From Acidobacteriota bacterium (lineage in GTDB: Bacteria > Acidobacteriota > Terriglobia > Terriglobales > Acidobacteriaceae), in assembly GCA_021778875.1 (NCBI GenBank), contig JAJYBT010000209.1, positions 1 through 5,894 on the forward strand: a stretch of DNA of 5,894 bases, written 5' to 3'. The stretch's first letter is position 1; each line of letters opens with the position of its first letter. The translations under genes and the position numbers were made by a program. Shown here one piece after another: positions 4,122-5,894 of this stretch. Under the pieces are notes generated by a model. It did not search any database and had not been told where the DNA came from. It was given only the letters and a program-made list of their open reading frames with translations.

Positions 4122-5894
4122 GTGCAGGCACGTTCCGAAGCAAGACAACAGGCGTGGTTTCTTCCGCGCCCAGCATCACTGCAGTTTGCCGCGCGCATCG
4201 CTATCTGTTTTCTGGCAGTCTGGCTGGCAGTGGTCTTCGTCCACGTCCTGCCCGCCGAGAGTGCGGTTCCGCACCGGTTGCAGTTTGCCGACGGCATTCT
4301 GCTGGCATATCTGCTGGTGGTTCCGCGCTGGAACTGGCCTGCGTATCTTGCCGCCGGATTTGCGGCGCTGCTGATGGGCGGTACGCTCACAGCCGGAGGC
4401 TGGAAGATCGGCGTTCTTCACGCTCTGCTGCGTCTGTTTGAGGTGATGCTGAGCGCGTGGCTCCTGCGGCGAAGATCATGCGCGCTACCGCGCTTTGCCG
4501 CCCCGGCCTACCTGGGACGCTTTGTTCTGGTGGCGTTTGTGCTGGCCCCGCTGGCTACGGGGCTGCTGTATTCGATCTTCGCAGTCCACCTGCTGCATGA
4601 AAGTGCCGCGAGCGCCCTGCTGACCTGGGCGGTGGGCGATGGACTGGGCATCGCCGCAACCACCCCGGCGTGTGTAGGCATCCTGCTGGGTGGCTTCGCC
4701 GTCTCAAGGCAGAGCAGGACAGGCTGGATCTACGTAGCGGCTGCCGCTGTGGTCACGGTGTACTGCCTGGTGCGGGTGGACACATCGCTGCTGATCGTGC
4801 TGTATCCGCTGATGATCCTCGTTCTGCTGCGGCAGGGCATGGTGTGGGCCTCGACCACGGCCCTGCTCACCTCCGTTGCGAGCGTTTACTGCACGATGCG
4901 CAGCCTGGGGCCGACGGGGCTGATGCAGTCCGGCGTGTCTCTGGCGCCGATTGGAGTCCTGCAACTCAACCTGCTACTGGGAACGTTCACGCTGTACAGC
5001 ATCAGCGCGGTGCTCGACCGGCATAAGACACGAAAGCGGGAGTTGCTACGGGCAGTTGAACTGCACAACCTGGTGATGGAGAACTCGCGGGACATCATCA
5101 TGCTGGAGGATATTGCGGGCAATCGCAGTTACGTTTCAGCGGCTGCGCAGAACATGGTGGGATTGAAGCCGAAAGAACTGCTGCGGACGAAGAATCTGGA
5201 TCTCGTGCACCCGGACGATCTTGCCAAGGCGCAGGAGGTGATTCATCTCATGCGCAGTGGCGTGGAGAGCGCCACGATCGAATGCCGCGTGCGCAAGCAG
5301 GATGGCAACTACATGTGGGTGGAAGCAAGCCTGAAGCTGGTGCACGATCCCGTGATGCACGCGCCGATAGGCATTCTGTATATCGTTCGCGATATTCAGG
5401 ACCGCAAGCAGGCGGAGCAGGATCTGCAGAGCGCTTATCTTGCGCTGGAGGCGCTTGCCGCGACCGATTCGCTGACGCAGTTGGCCAACCGCCGCCACTT
5501 TGACCACGTCCTCTCCACGGAGTGGCGCCGCTGCCAGCGCGCGAAGCAGCCGCTCTCCACGCTGCTTATCGATGTGGATTTCTTCAAGGCATACAACGAC
5601 ACCTATGGCCACCTGAAAGGGGACAACTGCCTGAAGGAGATCGCCGGGATGACCCGGGAGGTGGCGACGCGCTGCTCGGACCTGGTGGCGCGCTTTGGCG
5701 GCGAAGAGTTCGCGGTAATTCTGCCCAACACTTCGTATGCGGGCGCGATGCAGGTGGCGGAGGAGATTCGCAGCGCGATGGAGCAGTTACGACTGCCGCA
5801 TCACGGCAGTCCGCTGGGGCAGGTCACGATCTCCATCGGATGCGCCACCACGGTGCCGGTTACCGGTCAGCGCGCTACGCACCTGCTGCATCAG
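4122..5894 (+). CDS. MASE1-PAS-GGDEF membrane diguanylate cyclase (3' end cut by window)
   Basis: Predicted enzyme making cyclic di-GMP from two GTP, at the inner membrane. The frame is open from GTG 4122 to the last base (591 residues seen; probably a few tens missing). Residues about 22-310 hold roughly eight hydrophobic segments of MASE1 type; LLTWAVGDGLG (166-176) followed by a Pro-containing hydrophobic segment matches the MASE1 W-x-x-GD-x-x-G signature. A PAS domain spans about 316-440 (SAAAQNMVG; VHPDDLAKA; YMWVEASLKLVHDP; ending GILYIVRDIQDRKQAEQ). The GGDEF domain begins with ATDSLTQLANRRHFD (about 449). It contains DVDFFKAYNDTYGHLKGD, with metal-binding Asp484, and the active-site loop GGEEF (526-530). 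Arg517-x-x-Asp520 sits nine residues before that loop, as in the product-inhibition I-site. It is therefore likely active and feedback-inhibited. The sensed signals are unknown. It is separated from the lipoprotein gene by 107 bp and need not be co-transcribed. Confidence 0.93.
   Translation, partial: MQARSEARQQAWFLPRPASLQFAARIAICFLAVWLAVVFVHVLPAESAVPHRLQFADGILLAYLLVVPRWNWPAYLAAGFAALLMGGTLTAGGWKIGVLHALLRLFEVMLSAWLLRRRSCALPRFAAPAYLGRFVLVAFVLAPLATGLLYSIFAVHLLHESAASALLTWAVGDGLGIAATTPACVGILLGGFAVSRQSRTGWIYVAAAAVVTVYCLVRVDTSLLIVLYPLMILVLLRQGMVWASTTALLTSVASVYCTMRSLGPTGLMQSGVSLAPIGVLQLNLLLGTFTLYSISAVLDRHKTRKRELLRAVELHNLVMENSRDIIMLEDIAGNRSYVSAAAQNMVGLKPKELLRTKNLDLVHPDDLAKAQEVIHLMRSGVESATIECRVRKQDGNYMWVEASLKLVHDPVMHAPIGILYIVRDIQDRKQAEQDLQSAYLALEALAATDSLTQLANRRHFDHVLSTEWRRCQRAKQPLSTLLIDVDFFKAYNDTYGHLKGDNCLKEIAGMTREVATRCSDLVARFGGEEFAVILPNTSYAGAMQVAEEIRSAMEQLRLPHHGSPLGQVTISIGCATTVPVTGQRATHLLHQ

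Overview
The bulk of this window (about 370 to 5894) is high-GC bacterial DNA that looks like an acidobacterium of the Terriglobia/Acidobacteriaceae type. This is an inference from protein character: a long Glu-rich tail on a poly(A)-polymerase/CCA-type enzyme, a conserved hypothetical protein of a kind I associate with Acidobacteria, and lpxD followed by a small lipoprotein instead of fabZ/lpxA. LpxD shows the cell makes lipid A and is Gram-negative.

The first ~360 bases do not belong with the rest. They are clearly more AT-rich and hold at least two unrelated gene pieces. One is the first 43 codons of a bacterial glmS (plus strand, 2-130). The other is the N-terminal hinge region of a fungal-type cytochrome P450 (minus strand, about 163-354). 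About 30 bases between them remain unassigned. The simplest reading is a chimeric contig end, with small foreign fragments joined to acidobacterial sequence at about 352-370.

Layout of the native part: (1) minus strand, 1873 down to the junction, a tRNA nucleotidyltransferase/poly(A) polymerase family protein with several altered active-site motifs and a basic-then-acidic C-terminal tail whose true end is cut off; (2) a 188-bp divergent intergenic region; (3) plus strand 2062-2568, a conserved protein of unknown function; (4) plus strand 2615-3649, lpxD; (5) plus strand 3646-4014, a small lipoprotein overlapping lpxD by four bases; (6) a 107-bp gap; (7) plus strand 4122 to the window end, a MASE1-PAS-GGDEF membrane diguanylate cyclase, cut by the window edge.

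Genes 3 to 5 run in one direction with short spacing, and lpxD plus the lipoprotein very probably form a translationally coupled pair linked to outer-membrane construction. Two of the plus-strand genes (2062 and lpxD) have a -10-like hexamer ending seven or eight bases before the ATG and no convincing Shine-Dalgarno sequence, which suggests leaderless transcripts. I found no RNA genes, CRISPR arrays, insertion sequences or convincing terminators. I see no new multi-gene system here. The most unusual items are the chimeric left end and the divergent nucleotidyltransferase.
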